Shown here: positions 28,384 to 38,212 of the stretch, piece by piece | Layout of the letters: each line of letters opens with the position of its first letter | Numbering within the stretch: position 1 is the first letter of the stretch | Assembly: GCA_018114805.1 (NCBI GenBank) | Contig: CP073042.1 | Coordinates: 1,240,001 to 1,304,000 of the forward strand | Direction of reading: 5' to 3' | Source: Candidatus Streptomyces philanthi | Lineage (GTDB): Bacteria; Actinomycetota; Actinomycetes; Streptomycetales; Streptomycetaceae | DNA: 64,000 nucleotides | The notes under the pieces: generated by a model | The model's database searches: none | What the model saw: the letters and a program-made list of their open reading frames with translations, nothing else | Told to the model about the DNA's origin: nothing | Program-made: the position numbers and the translations under genes

Positions 28384-28763
28384 CCGCGCCCCCGCGCCAC
28401 CGGCACTTCCGAGGCCGGGCCGTACGGAGCCGCCCACCGGCGCTCCGCGCGGCCCGGCCTCCGCGCGTCCGCGCCCCGGCGGGTTCCCGACATGGCGGGT
28501 TCCGGGCCCGGCGACCCCCGCCCTGACGGGCGGTCGCGGGAGCGCCTCCACACATGTGGACAGCCGACGGATCACGGGGCGTCGCCGAGGACGGGACCCG
28601 GTTGCGGCGAGATATCCACTCGAACGTCTTCACGAAATCCCCATAGGCCGCACAACACCCATACCTGAGCGCCCGGAAATTCAAATGGAGACCCTTGCCC
28701 AACTACGCCCCCATATGGCAAGAGACGCAGATCACAGTGGAAGTGGGGTAACCATTCGCGGGG

Positions 28764-28801
28764 GTCGCGAGTCTCACTGGGTGTCGCGAGTCTCACTGGG
28801 T
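28764..28801 (+). repeat. 19-bp perfect tandem repeat
   Basis: GTCGCGAGTCTCACTGGGT occurs twice with no gap, inside the candidate RNA region. Its neighbourhood does not code. Confidence 0.95.
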
Positions 28802-28976
28802 GGTGCTGGGACGTCTTGGGGGACGTTTCCAGACTGCGCGTGGCCGGGGCGACGTACCGGGGAGCTTTGAGCGGCCCTCCCGCATGTACGCGTCCCGGCA
28901 GATCGCGGGCGCCTGGCCCTCGTGGCCAGCAAGGCTCCCGGCCGGATCCCGTGGGGGGAATCCGAACCGGGGAACA

Positions 28977-29024
28977 GAAAGCGCCCCGCTCCGACCAGTG
29001 GGGGATCGGTAGCGGGGCGCTTTC
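28977..29024. terminator. long-stem terminator
   Basis: GAAAGCGCCCCGCT pairs perfectly with AGCGGGGCGCTTTC; the 20-nt loop can add a 4-bp inner stem (CCGA with TCGG). Confidence 0.85.
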
Positions 29025-29309
29025 GCATGCCCGGCCCGACCTGAGGCCGGCCCACCGCGACGCCCGCGGCCCCGGCGCGCCGCCCGCGCGAGGACGCGCC
29101 GCAGCGCGGGCCGGCACCCCGATTCGACCCACACCGCGCCCGCGCACGCCGGTTTCCGTTTCTTCACACCGCCCCTCCACGCCCGCACCCCGCCGACGCC
29201 ACCCGAGGCCCCGCCCCGCAGCACTCCCACTCCACGCGCCCTACCCACCGGGGCAGCGTCCGTGATAAAAACTTGTACGATCGTCTCACTTTCTCTGTCA
29301 GGAGTAGCG

Positions 29310-30726
29310 ATGGCCAATCCCTACGGTGCGCTCTTCGCCGCGCCGGGCGCACGGGCGTTCACCGCCGCCGGTTTCGTCTCCCGGATGCCGCTGTCGATGA
29401 CCGGCATCGGCCTCATCACGGGGTCGGGTGCTGCTGCCCGTGACCGGCGTGAGCGTGGTCGCGCTCGGGCTGCTCCTGCTCTGCGCGCACTACGACGCGC
29501 CCGTGTGGACGCTCGCCGCGCTCGCAGGCTCCATGCCGAGCATGGCCGCGATGGTGCGGGCCCGCTGGACCGAGATCTACCGCGACTCCCCCAGGCTGCA
29601 CACCGCCTACGCGCTGGAGGCGGTGATCGAGGACGTCACGTTCATCGCCGGCCCGGCGCTCTCGGTGCTGCTGTGCACGACGTTGTTCCCCGAGGCGGGG
29701 CCGCTGGTCGCGGGCGCGCTGCTGGCCGTCGGCGTCGCGCTGTTCGTCACGCGGCGCGACACGGAGCCGGCGGCGCGGGGCGCGGCGCGGACCGTGGAGG
29801 GGTCGGCGTTGCGCTACGGGTCGCTACGGGTCCTGGTGCTCGCGCTGGTCGCCGGCGGCGCGATCGTGGGCACGGTGGACGTGGTGAGCGTGGCGTTCGC
29901 CGACGAGCGGGGTCAGCCCGGCGCGACGGGACTGGTGCTCGCCGTGTACGCCGTCGGATCCTGCGCCGCCGGCCTCGCCTTCGGCGCCGTCACCCCACGG
30001 ACCCCGCTACCGCGACTGCTGGTCCTCAGCATCCTCGGGACGGCCGCCACCACGCTGCCGTTCCTGCTGGTGAACAGCGTCATCGGGCTGGCCGTCGCGG
30101 TGTTCTTCGCGGGCGACTTCTTCTCGCCCACCATGATCACGATCATGAACCTGATCGAGCGCATCGTGCCCGCGCACCGGCTGACGGAGGGCATGACCTG
30201 GGCCACCACGGGGCTCGCCATCGGCGTCGCGCTGGGCTCCTCGCTCTCCGGCGCGGCGGTCGACGCGTCCGGCCCGCGCGGTGGCTTCGTCGTGGCCATC
30301 ACGGCGGGCGTCGTGTGTGTCGCCGTCGCGGCCCTGGGCTACCGCCCGCTGGTGGCCGCCGTCGCCGCCGGGCACGCCCCGCCGCCCGGCGGCGACTTCG
30401 CGCCGAAGGCCGGCCAGGACGCCGCTCCGGAAGGCGAGGGGGGTACGGTCGCGGTGACTGCCGCCACGGACCGTACCGACGCGGACCTGGAGGGCGCCCC
30501 GCGAGACGCGGACCTTCCGGACGGGGCGACCGCCACCCACCACGGGTCGGACGCCGCTGGTCGTGGCGTGGCGGGCGCGGGCCGCGCGGGTGCGAACCGG
30601 GCCGGGGGCGCGGGCGCCGTGCTCGCCGGGTCCGGCGCGTCGGACCCCGCGTCGCCCGTCGATCCCGCCGCGCACGCGTCACGGGAGGCGGACGAGCGGC
30701 AGCAGTGCTGCGTCGACTGCGGCTGA
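29310..30726 (+). pseudogene. MFS transporter with an internal deletion
   Basis: ATG 29310 follows TCAGGAG. Helix 1 (FVSRMPLSMTGIGLIT) is joined directly, in the wrong frame, to GRVLLPVTGVSVVALGL; the roughly 40 residues that normally hold helix 2 and the first cytoplasmic loop are missing around 29420-29430. The rest reads as a normal major-facilitator chain through YRPLVAAVAAGHAPP, then a long polar tail. The downstream TetR gene suggests drug or metabolite efflux with local repression. If the deletion is real the protein is not functional. Confidence 0.78.
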
Positions 30727-31144
30727 ACGCACCGCGTTCCAGCCGCCCGGGCCATGGGAGCTTGCCCTGAACGAGCGTGAAGCCGCGCACCAGTCCGGCG
30801 CCGGCGACGACACGGCCGACCACACCCACCGGCCGCCACCCGCCCCCGGGGCGGCCGGGCAGCCCCCTGCCGCCCCGGGACGGGACGGCGCCGCCGGCCC
30901 CGGCGACGTCACGAGATCGCGCGGCACCCCGGGACCGGACGGCGCCGACGACTCGGACGGCACCCAGGACCCGGGCGGCGCCCGCACGGCCGGGGATGGC
31001 GCGAGCGCGGGAGGTGGCGCGAGGCCCGCAGGTGGCGCGAGCCCCGGCGGTGGCACAGGCCCCGCAGGTAGCGCGGGCCTCGACGGCGGAGCGCGGCCGG
31101 AGACGGCCGCGGGGCGGGCCAGGTCCGGGTGGGCCGAGGGGGGC

Positions 31145-31741
31145 GTGCCCGCGACGGACGGGCGGCGCGTCAAGGGCGAGCGGCGGCGGCAGGCGCTGAT
31201 CGAGGCGGCGCTGCGGGTGGTCGAGCGGGACGGGGCCGCGGGCGTCAGCCACCGGGCGGTGGCCCGCGAGGCCGAGCTGCCCAACGCGTCGGCCACCTAC
31301 TACTTCCGCAGCATCGACGACCTGCTGTGCGCGGCGCTGACCAGCGTGATGTACGAGGATGCCGCCCGCATGCGCCGGCTGGCCCTCGCGACGGACGGCG
31401 GCCTCGACAGCCGTCGCACGCTGGCCCAGCTCATGGCCGAGGTGGCCGCCGCACCCGGTCGGCTCCTGGCCGAGTACGAGCTCTACCTCCAGGCCGCCCG
31501 GCGCCCCGAGCTACGCGAGGCCACCCAGGTGTGGCTGGACGCGGCGGCGGACTTCGCCCGCGGGTACACCGACGATCCGGTGCGGGTACGCGTCGTCGTC
31601 GGCGCCATCGACGGCCTCCTGCTGCAAGCGCTGCTCACCGACGACCCGCCCGGCGTGGCGGAGTTCGACGAGGTGCTGCGCATGCTGCTGCCCTGCTCGG
31701 ACGAGCAGGACGAACAGGGCGGGTGCCGCTCGGATCAGTGA
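31145..31741 (+). CDS. TetR-family regulator next to the MFS gene
   Basis: A 198-aa product if translation begins at GTG 31145, preceded by GAGGGGGGC. The TetR HTH is clear: RRQALIEAALRVVERDGAAG, then VSHRAVAREAELPNASATYY and FRSIDDLLCAALT. The C-terminal domain (EYELYLQAARRPELREATQV) is of the type that senses small molecules. The frame is open far upstream through a Gly/Ala/Pro-rich repetitive stretch (about 30770-31140), so a longer disordered N terminus cannot be excluded. It probably represses the MFS gene before it. Confidence 0.85.
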   Translation: MPATDGRRVKGERRRQALIEAALRVVERDGAAGVSHRAVAREAELPNASATYYFRSIDDLLCAALTSVMYEDAARMRRLALATDGGLDSRRTLAQLMAEVAAAPGRLLAEYELYLQAARRPELREATQVWLDAAADFARGYTDDPVRVRVVVGAIDGLLLQALLTDDPPGVAEFDEVLRMLLPCSDEQDEQGGCRSDQ

Positions 31742-31812
31742 GGCGGGTCCCAATCGGACGAGTGCCGCCGCACCACCCCGGGGACGGGTCGCCCCGGCCG
31801 CGCCGCGCGGAG

Positions 31813-31850
31813 CGCCGGGCAGCGGCACGCCGCGAGGGGCCTGCCCGGCG
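31813..31850. terminator. hairpin between converging TetR and citrate synthase genes
   Basis: CGCCGGGCAG pairs with CTGCCCGGCG around an 18-nt loop in the 194-bp gap between the two converging genes. Confidence 0.5.
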
Positions 31851-31935
31851 TGGCGAGTCGGTGGGGCGTCGGGCGGGCGGGGTACGCGTCCGCACGCGGC
31901 GGGCGGATGGCGCCCCGCCGCCCCACTGCCTCCGG

Positions 31936-33225
31936 TTAGCGCTGCTCCACGGGGACGAAGTCGCGCTCGACGACGCCCATGTAGATCTGGCGGGGGCGGC
32001 CGATGCGGGAGCCGGGCTCCTTGATCATCTCGTGCCACTGGGCGATCCAGCCGGGGAGCCGGCCGAGCGCGAAGAGCACGGTGAACATCTCGGTCGGGAA
32101 GCCCATCGCCCGGTAGATGAGGCCGGTGTAGAAGTCGACGTTCGGGTAGAGCTTGCGCTCCACGAAGTAGTCGTCGGCCAGCGCGTGCTCTTCGAGCTTG
32201 AGCGCGATGTCGAGCAGCTCGTCGGACTTGCAGAGGGCGGAGAGGACATCGTGCGCCGCCGACTTGATGATCTTCGCCCGGGGGTCGAAGTTCTTGTAGA
32301 CGCGGTGCCCGAAGCCCATGAGCTTCACGCCGTCTTCCTTGTCCTTCACCTTGCGGATGAAGGTGTCCACGTCGCCGCCGGTGTTCTTGATGCTCTCCAG
32401 CATCTCCAGGACCGACTGGTTGGCGCCGCCGTGCAGCGGGCCCCACAGCGCGCTGATGCCCGCCGAGATCGACGCGAACATGTTCGCCTGCGAGGACCCG
32501 ACCAGCCGGACCGTGGAGGTCGAACAGTTCTGCTCGTGGTCCGCGTGCAGGATCAGCAGCTTGTCCAGGGCGCTGACCACGACGGGGTCCAGGTCGTACT
32601 CGGCGGCCGGCACCGAGAACGTCATGCGGAGGAAGTTCTCGACGTATCCCAGGTCGTTACGGGGGTAGACGACCGGGTGACCGACGGACTTCTTGTACGC
32701 GTACGCGGCGATCGTCGGCAGCTTGGCGAGCAGCCGGATCGTCGACAGGTGGCGCTGCTTCTCGTCGAACGGGTTGTGGCTGTCCTGGTAGAACGTGGAC
32801 AGCGCGCTGACCACGGACGACAGCATCGCCATCGGGTGGGCGTCGCGGGGGAAGCCGTCGTAGAACCGCTTCACGTCCTCGTGGAGCAGCGTGTGCTGGG
32901 TGATCTCGTTACGGAAGGTGGCCAGCTCGTCGACAGTCGGCAGCTCCCCGTTGATCAGCAGGAACGCCGTCTCCAGGAAGGTGCTCCGCTCCGCGAGCTG
33001 CTCGATCGGATAACCGCGGTAGCGCAGGATGCCCTGCTCACCGTCGAGGTAGGTGATCGCGGACTTGTACGCGGCGGTATTGCTGTATCCCGAGTCCAGG
33101 GTCACCAGACCGGTCTGGGCGCGGAGCTTGCTGATATCGAAGCCGCTGTCGCCGACGGTGCTCTCGATCACCGGGTAGCTGTATTCGCCGTCCCCGTGCC
33201 GCAGTACTACAGAGTTGTCGCTCAC
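31936..33225 (-). CDS. gltA: citrate synthase
   Basis: A 429-aa type II citrate synthase, no lesion. Start at GTG 33225 with GAGGGA about 8 nt upstream; a second GTG at 33237 would add four residues. Active-site segments: LHADHEQNCSTSTVRLVGS, SALWGPLHGGANQSVLEML, KLMGFGHRVYKNFDPRA and GRPRQIYMG. It condenses oxaloacetate with acetyl-CoA at the entry of the TCA cycle. It is transcribed alone, with a 146-bp gap to the helicase gene upstream. Confidence 0.97.
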   Translation of the reverse strand: MSDNSVVLRHGDGEYSYPVIESTVGDSGFDISKLRAQTGLVTLDSGYSNTAAYKSAITYLDGEQGILRYRGYPIEQLAERSTFLETAFLLINGELPTVDELATFRNEITQHTLLHEDVKRFYDGFPRDAHPMAMLSSVVSALSTFYQDSHNPFDEKQRHLSTIRLLAKLPTIAAYAYKKSVGHPVVYPRNDLGYVENFLRMTFSVPAAEYDLDPVVVSALDKLLILHADHEQNCSTSTVRLVGSSQANMFASISAGISALWGPLHGGANQSVLEMLESIKNTGGDVDTFIRKVKDKEDGVKLMGFGHRVYKNFDPRAKIIKSAAHDVLSALCKSDELLDIALKLEEHALADDYFVERKLYPNVDFYTGLIYRAMGFPTEMFTVLFALGRLPGWIAQWHEMIKEPGSRIGRPRQIYMGVVERDFVPVEQR

Positions 33226-33371
33226 GTCATCCCTCACCGACGTTGTGTCTCTTCTTCGAGGTGCCCTGACTAGCTCTACCTTCCCCCATTTGGACGATGA
33301 ACGTGCACTCGGGGTCGGCCATCGGGCCTAATTGCGGCACTCAGTGCCGCCATCGTGTCCATCCTGCCCCC

Positions 33372-35618
33372 TTACGGCCAATTCCGGAAACCCGCGGAAG
33401 CGGAACGCGGGACTTCGCCACCGAGCCGGTGATCGAGCGCGGTGCAGCGGCGGCCCGCCGAAACCGTGCGCACGGCCTGCCCCAGCGCCTTGCGCGAGCC
33501 GACCAGCACGACGAGCCGCTTGGCCCGCGTCACCGCCGTGTAGAGCAGGTTGCGCTGGAGCATCATCCAGGCCCCGGTCGTCACCGGGATCACCACCGCC
33601 AGGTACTCGCTGCCCTGCGAGCGGTGGATCGTCACGGCGTACGCGTGCGCCAGCTCGTCCAGTTCGTCGAAGTCGTACCCCACCTCCTCGTCCTCGTCCG
33701 TGCGCACCGTCAGCCGCTGCTCCTCGTTGTCGAGCGCGGTGACGACGCCCACGGTGCCGTTGAAGACGCCGTTCGCCCCCTTCTCGTAGTTGTTTCTGAT
33801 TTGGGTGACTTTGTCCCCGACGCGGAAGGTGCGGCCGCCGAAGCGTCGCTCCGGCAGGTCCGGGCGGGCCGGCGTCACCGCCTGCTGGAGCAGCCCGTTG
33901 AGCATGCCCGCGCCGGCGGGGCCGCGGTGCATCGGCGCGAGCACCTGCACGTCGCGGCGCGGGTCGAGGCCGAACTTCGCCGGAATGCGGCGGGCCGCCA
34001 CGTCGACCGTGAGCCGCCCCGCCTCCTCCGTGTCGTCCTCCACGAAGAGGAAGAAGTCCGGCAGGCCGTCGGTGATCGGCGGCACCCCGGAGTTGATCCG
34101 GTGCGCGTTGGTGACTACGCCGGACTGCTGGGCCTGTCGGAAGATGCGGGTCAGCCGCACGGACGGGACCGGGCTGCCCGGCGCGAGCAGGTCGCGCAGC
34201 ACCTCGCCGGCGCCCACGGAGGGGAGTTGGTCCACGTCGCCGACGAGCAGCAGGTGGGCGCCCGGCGGCACGGCCTTCACCAGCTTGTTGGCCAGCAGCA
34301 GGTCCAGCATCGACGCCTCGTCCACCACGACCAGGTCGGCGTCCAGCGGCCGGTCCCGGTCGTACGCGGCGTCGCCGCCCGGCTTGAGCTCGAGGAGTCG
34401 GTGCACCGTAGACGCCTCGGCGCCGGTCAGCTCGGCCAGCCGCTTGGCGGCCCGGCCCGTGGGCGCCGCCAGCACCACCTTGGCCTGCTTCGCGCGGGCC
34501 AGCTCCACCACGGAACGCACCGTGAACGACTTGCCGCAGCCGGGGCCGCCCGTGAGCACCGCCACCTTCTCGGTGAGCGCGAGCCTGACCGCCTCCCGCT
34601 GCTCGGGGGCGAGGTCGGCGCCGGTGCGCCGGCCGAGCCAGGACAGCGCCCGGTCCCAGTCGACGTCCCGGAAGCCGGGCATCCGGTCCTCGTCGCCGCG
34701 CGGCAGCCGGCGCAGCGACCCGGCGAGCGACAGCTCCGCGCGGTGGAAGGGGACTAGGTACACGGCCGTGATGGGTTCGCCGTCGGCGGGCCTGGGCACC
34801 GCCTCGCGGACCACCCCCTCCGGGTCCTCGGCCAGCTCCCCCAGGCACTCGATGACCAGCCCCGTGTCCACCTGGAGCAACTTCACTGCGTCCGCGATCA
34901 GTTGCTCCTCGGGGAGGTAGCAGTGGCCGTTGTCCGTGGACTGGGACAGGGCGTACTGCAGGCCCGCCTTGACGCGGTCCGGGCTGTCGTGCGGGATGCC
35001 GACGGCCTGCGCGATGCGGTCGGCGGTCAGGAAGCCGATGCCCCAGACGTCGGCCGCCAGGCGGTACGGCTGGTTGCGCACGACGGAGATAGAGGCGTCG
35101 CCGTACTTCTTGTAGATGCGCACCGCGATGGAGGTGGAGACGCCGACGCCCTGGAGGAAGACCATGACCTCCTTGATGGCCTTCTGCTCCTCCCAGGCCG
35201 CGCCGATCATCCTGGTGCGCTTGGGGCCGAGCCCGGGCACCTCGATCAGTCGCTCCGGGTGCTGCTCGATGACATCCAGCGTCTCCACGCCGAAGTGCTC
35301 GGTGATGCGGTCGGCGATCCGTGGCCCGATGCCCTTGATGAGCCCGGAGCCCAGATAGCGGCGGATGCCCTGGACGGTGGCGGGCAGCACCGTCGTGTAG
35401 TTCTCAACGGTGAACTGCTTGCCGTACTGCGGGTGGGAGCCCCAGCGGCCCTCCATGCGCAGCGACTCGCCCGGCTGGGCGCCGAGCAGCGAGCCGACCA
35501 CCGTCAGCAGGTCGCCGGAGCCGCGCCCCGTGTCGACACGCGCGACCGTGTAGCCGTTGTCCTCATTGGCGTAGGTGATCCGCTCCAGGACCCCTTCGAC
35601 CACCGCGAGCTTCAACAT
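33372..35618 (-). CDS. recD2: ATP-dependent DNA helicase, RecD2-type
   Basis: 748 aa, no lesion. N-terminal OB-like part, then helix-hairpin-helix repeats (LIKGIGPRIADRITEHFG, IEVPGLGPKRTRMIGAAW), then a superfamily 1B helicase core: Walker A TGGPGCGKSFT, motif Ia APTGRAAKRL, Walker B VVVDEASMLD, motif III LLVGDVDQLPSVG, motif VI LYTAVTRAKRLVVLVG. RecD2 proteins unwind DNA 5' to 3' outside RecBCD and act in repair or replication restart. ATG 35618 was chosen because family homology starts there. Confidence 0.94.
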   Translation of the reverse strand: MLKLAVVEGVLERITYANEDNGYTVARVDTGRGSGDLLTVVGSLLGAQPGESLRMEGRWGSHPQYGKQFTVENYTTVLPATVQGIRRYLGSGLIKGIGPRIADRITEHFGVETLDVIEQHPERLIEVPGLGPKRTRMIGAAWEEQKAIKEVMVFLQGVGVSTSIAVRIYKKYGDASISVVRNQPYRLAADVWGIGFLTADRIAQAVGIPHDSPDRVKAGLQYALSQSTDNGHCYLPEEQLIADAVKLLQVDTGLVIECLGELAEDPEGVVREAVPRPADGEPITAVYLVPFHRAELSLAGSLRRLPRGDEDRMPGFRDVDWDRALSWLGRRTGADLAPEQREAVRLALTEKVAVLTGGPGCGKSFTVRSVVELARAKQAKVVLAAPTGRAAKRLAELTGAEASTVHRLLELKPGGDAAYDRDRPLDADLVVVDEASMLDLLLANKLVKAVPPGAHLLLVGDVDQLPSVGAGEVLRDLLAPGSPVPSVRLTRIFRQAQQSGVVTNAHRINSGVPPITDGLPDFFLFVEDDTEEAGRLTVDVAARRIPAKFGLDPRRDVQVLAPMHRGPAGAGMLNGLLQQAVTPARPDLPERRFGGRTFRVGDKVTQIRNNYEKGANGVFNGTVGVVTALDNEEQRLTVRTDEDEEVGYDFDELDELAHAYAVTIHRSQGSEYLAVVIPVTTGAWMMLQRNLLYTAVTRAKRLVVLVGSRKALGQAVRTVSAGRRCTALDHRLGGEVPRSASAGFRNWP

Positions 35619-36078
35619 GAGGCGACCGTACCGCCGCCGTCCGACACCCGTGCGAGCCTGTGGATAACTCCAAACGGGCGGCCCCCAAAAGGGCCGTACG
35701 TCCGCCTCCGACCACGAGGGGCCCGGTCCGTGGACCGGGCCCCTGAGGCTTCCCCCTCCACTGGCTCCGCTCGAAATCCCCCCAGATTCCCCTCCGCGGA
35801 AGCCCGATGACACATACGACCCGCTGCGGGCGGGAAGGGTTGCAGGATTCCCCGCAGTTATTTATCCGTGACTAGTGGTGCGTGGTCGGCGGTCCGCGCC
35901 GGGCCCGGGCGACTCGGTTCCCCGCCCCCGGGACGACCCGGCTACCCTGCGGTGCCCCGGGGTGCGCGGGCCCCGACGCGCTGCCGCGGCGGCGTCGGCG
36001 GACTCCCGGTCCGGCACCGCGGGCGCGCGGTGGCGGCGGTGCTCGCGAGGGTGAAGGACGGCGGATGGAGCGGAAGCG
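35619..36078. other. intergenic region between divergent helicase and LacI genes
   Basis: About 460 bp. It contains the hairpin at 35717-35744 and an AT-rich patch (TTATTTATCCG near 35858). No protein gene is supported. The AT-rich patch may hold the promoter of the LacI gene. Confidence 0.4.
35717..35744. terminator. 13-bp perfect palindromic hairpin
   Basis: AGGGGCCCGGTCC and its complement separated by only two bases. It lies about 100 bp upstream of the helicase start, so it does not end that gene; it may be a remnant or may insulate the divergent genes. Confidence 0.6.
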
Positions 36079-37184
36079 ATGACGGTGACCCTGGCCGACG
36101 TAGCGGCACACGCCGGGGTGTCGCCGGCCACCGTCTCCCGGGTGCTCAGCGGGAACTACCCGGTCGCGGAGGCCACTCGGGCCCGCGTGCTGCGGGCCGT
36201 CGACGACCTGGACTACGTGGTCAACGGGCCGGCCAGCGCGCTCGCGTCGGCCAACTCGGACCTCGTCGGCATCCTCGTCAACGACATCGCCGAGCCCTTC
36301 TTCGGGATCATGGCGGGCGCCATCCAGTCCGAGATGGGCCCCGCCGCCCCGGCCGCCGCCGACGCGCAGGCGCCGGGCCCGGCGCCCGGCGGGCCGCAGG
36401 GCAGGACCGCGACCGGCCCCACCGGCCCGGCCACGGCGGCCGAGAAGCTGGCCTTCGTGTGCGACACCAACGGCTCCCCCGAGCGCGAACTCACCTCCCT
36501 CACGCTGCTCCAGCGCCAGCGCGCCGCGGCCGTCACCGGAAGCGCGGCCGACGGCCCCGAGCACGCCGAGCGGCTGGCGGCCAAGGTGGCCAGGCTGGTA
36601 GCCGCCGGCACCCGGGTGGTGCTGTGCGGCAGGCCACCGGTGGCCTGCGCGCTCGCGCTCACCTTCGACAACCGGGGCGGCGCCAGGCGGCTCACCGAAC
36701 ACCTGCTCACCCTCGGCCACCGCCGCGTCGGCTACATCGCGGGCCCCGCCGAGCGCACCACCACCCGCCACCGGCTTGAGGGGCACCTCGCCGCGCTGGC
36801 CGCGCACGGCCTCACGGCCCCCGACGTCGGGGGCCTGGCCGGGCGGGGCCCTCGCGGCGGCGTCCGAACCGCCGTCGCTGGTCATGCACGGGGCGTACGA
36901 CCGGGCCTCCGGCTACGACGGGGCCTGCGAACTCCTGCGCCGCGAACCCGGCATCACCGCGCTGGTCGCGGCCAACGACACGGTCGCGCTCGGCGCCTGC
37001 GCCGCGCCCGGACAGGGACGGCCGTCGGACGGGGGCGGCCGGCGGGCGGGGGCGCGCCGCCGCCGGGCCGCGCTGGGCAGCGCTTGTCCTGGCGCTTGCC
37101 CAGGTGGCACGGTCGAGGAGGCCTCCCGGGCAGGCGGGGCGCGCCGGAGCGGACCGGTTTCCCCCCGGGTACGAAGGCCCCCGG
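36079..37184 (+). pseudogene. LacI-family repressor with a disrupted C-terminal half
   Basis: ATG 36079. The LacI HTH and hinge helix are textbook: TLADVAAHAGVSPATVSRVL, SGNYPVAEATRARVL, NGPASALASANSDLVG. The binding core follows (LVGILVNDIAEPFFGIM, HLLTLGHRRVGYIAG) with a Gly/Pro/Ala insert near residues 90-125. The frame shifts near 36840, where SGYDGACELLRREPGITALV lies in another frame, and the usual GFDD and TTV segments are missing near 37000-37100. It precedes a sugar isomerase gene and is the only sugar-type repressor in the window. Confidence 0.78.
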
Positions 37185-37210
37185 AGGTCCCCGCTCCTGA
37201 GCGGGGACCT
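37185..37210. terminator. hairpin after the LacI gene
   Basis: AGGTCCCCGCT, 4 nt, AGCGGGGACCT: an 11-bp perfect stem marking the probable end of the LacI transcript. Confidence 0.6.
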
Positions 37211-37333
37211 CGCCCGGGAACAGGGGAAGCCGGAAAAGGGGCCGCCGGCCCCCGTGGCGGGTTTGACCCGGTTGCGTTCGCTGCCTAGCGTCCGCTGTGC
37301 CCGCCCGTGCGCACCGACCGTTCAGGAGCCCGT

Positions 37334-38212
37334 GTGAAGCTCGCCTTCTCCACCCTCGGCGTGCCCGGCCTGCCGATCCCCGACGTCGTGGAACTCGCCG
37401 TGAACCACGGATACCAGGGCTTCGAGCTGCGGGCCGACCCCGAGGAACCGGTCCACGTCGGCATCGGCGCGGCCGAACGGGCCGACGTCGCGGCGCGGTT
37501 CCGTGCCGCCGGGGTGACCGTGCTCGCCGTCGCCGGTTACGTGCGGGTCGCCGAGGCCGGTGACGACGGCCCGGTCATCGACCCCCTGCGGCAACACCTC
37601 GCGCTCGCCCGCGACCTCGGCGCCCCGTACGCGCGCGTCTTCCCCGGCGGCGGCGACCAGGACCCCGCGGAGGCCGACGCGACGGCCGCCCGCCGGCTGG
37701 CCGCCGCCGCGCCGTACGCGCACGACCTCGGCGTACGGCTGTTGCTTGAGACCCACGACTCGCACCGCACGGCGGCCGACGCCTGCCGGGTGCTGGGCCT
37801 GGTCGGGCACCTGAGCGTGGGGGCCGTCTGGGACGTGCTGCACACCTGGCTCGGCGGCGGGGACCCAGTGGCCTCGCACGCCGCGCTCGCCCCGCACCTG
37901 GGTTACGTGCAGGTCAAGGACGTGGCCTCGGCCGAGGACACCTCCCCGCTGCCGCTCGGCTGGGGCGCGCTGCCGCTGGCCGCGTGCCTGACCGCGCTCG
38001 TACGGGCCAACTTCGCCGACACCGCGCGGGACGCGCCGGCCGATGGCTGGGTGAGCTGGGAGTACGAGAAGCGCTGGCACCCGGAGGCGGCAGAGTTGCC
38101 CGCGCTGCTCGACGCGGGGCGGGACCACCTGCGCGGGCTGCTGGCCGCCGCCGCTGGCACCGGGTCCGTCACGCGGGAGAGCCAGCGGCGGGAGCCGGGC
38201 CAGCACCCGTAG
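37334..38212 (+). CDS. sugar phosphate isomerase/epimerase family protein
   Basis: A 292-aa TIM-barrel protein from GTG 37334 behind TCAGGAG. Strand motifs: LAFSTLGVPGLPIPDVVELA, YQGFELRADPEEPVHVG, ARVFPGGGDQDPAEAD, the metal-ligand Glu and His in LLLETHDSHRTAADAC, AVWDVLHTW and the C-terminal WVSWEYEKRWHPE. Members isomerise ketoses or dehydrate inososes; this one lies behind a LacI repressor and may act in sugar or inositol use. The last 44 bp overlap the end of the converging EamA gene. Confidence 0.85.
   Translation: MKLAFSTLGVPGLPIPDVVELAVNHGYQGFELRADPEEPVHVGIGAAERADVAARFRAAGVTVLAVAGYVRVAEAGDDGPVIDPLRQHLALARDLGAPYARVFPGGGDQDPAEADATAARRLAAAAPYAHDLGVRLLLETHDSHRTAADACRVLGLVGHLSVGAVWDVLHTWLGGGDPVASHAALAPHLGYVQVKDVASAEDTSPLPLGWGALPLAACLTALVRANFADTARDAPADGWVSWEYEKRWHPEAAELPALLDAGRDHLRGLLAAAAGTGSVTRESQRREPGQHP

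Larger units (their letters stand above)
28690..29024 (+). ncRNA. candidate non-coding RNA ending in a strong terminator
   Basis: Between copZ and the MFS gene lies about 900 bp with no convincing protein gene. From about 28560 to 28760 it is AT-richer, like a promoter region. A 19-bp tandem repeat follows at 28764-28801, and a 14-bp perfect terminator stem stands at 28977-29024. That order fits a short transcript of about 250-300 nt. The 5' end is unknown and no RNA family was identified; an unrecognised small protein gene is the alternative. Confidence 0.35.

Noticed and set aside
28940..28995. tRNA-like T-arm (GGTTCGGATTCC on the minus strand)
   Set aside because: The T loop has an extra base and no acceptor, D or anticodon arm can be built around it.
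35740..35860. Possible tRNA remnant near the LacI promoter
   Set aside because: Only a loose GGATTTCGAGC resemblance; no cloverleaf.
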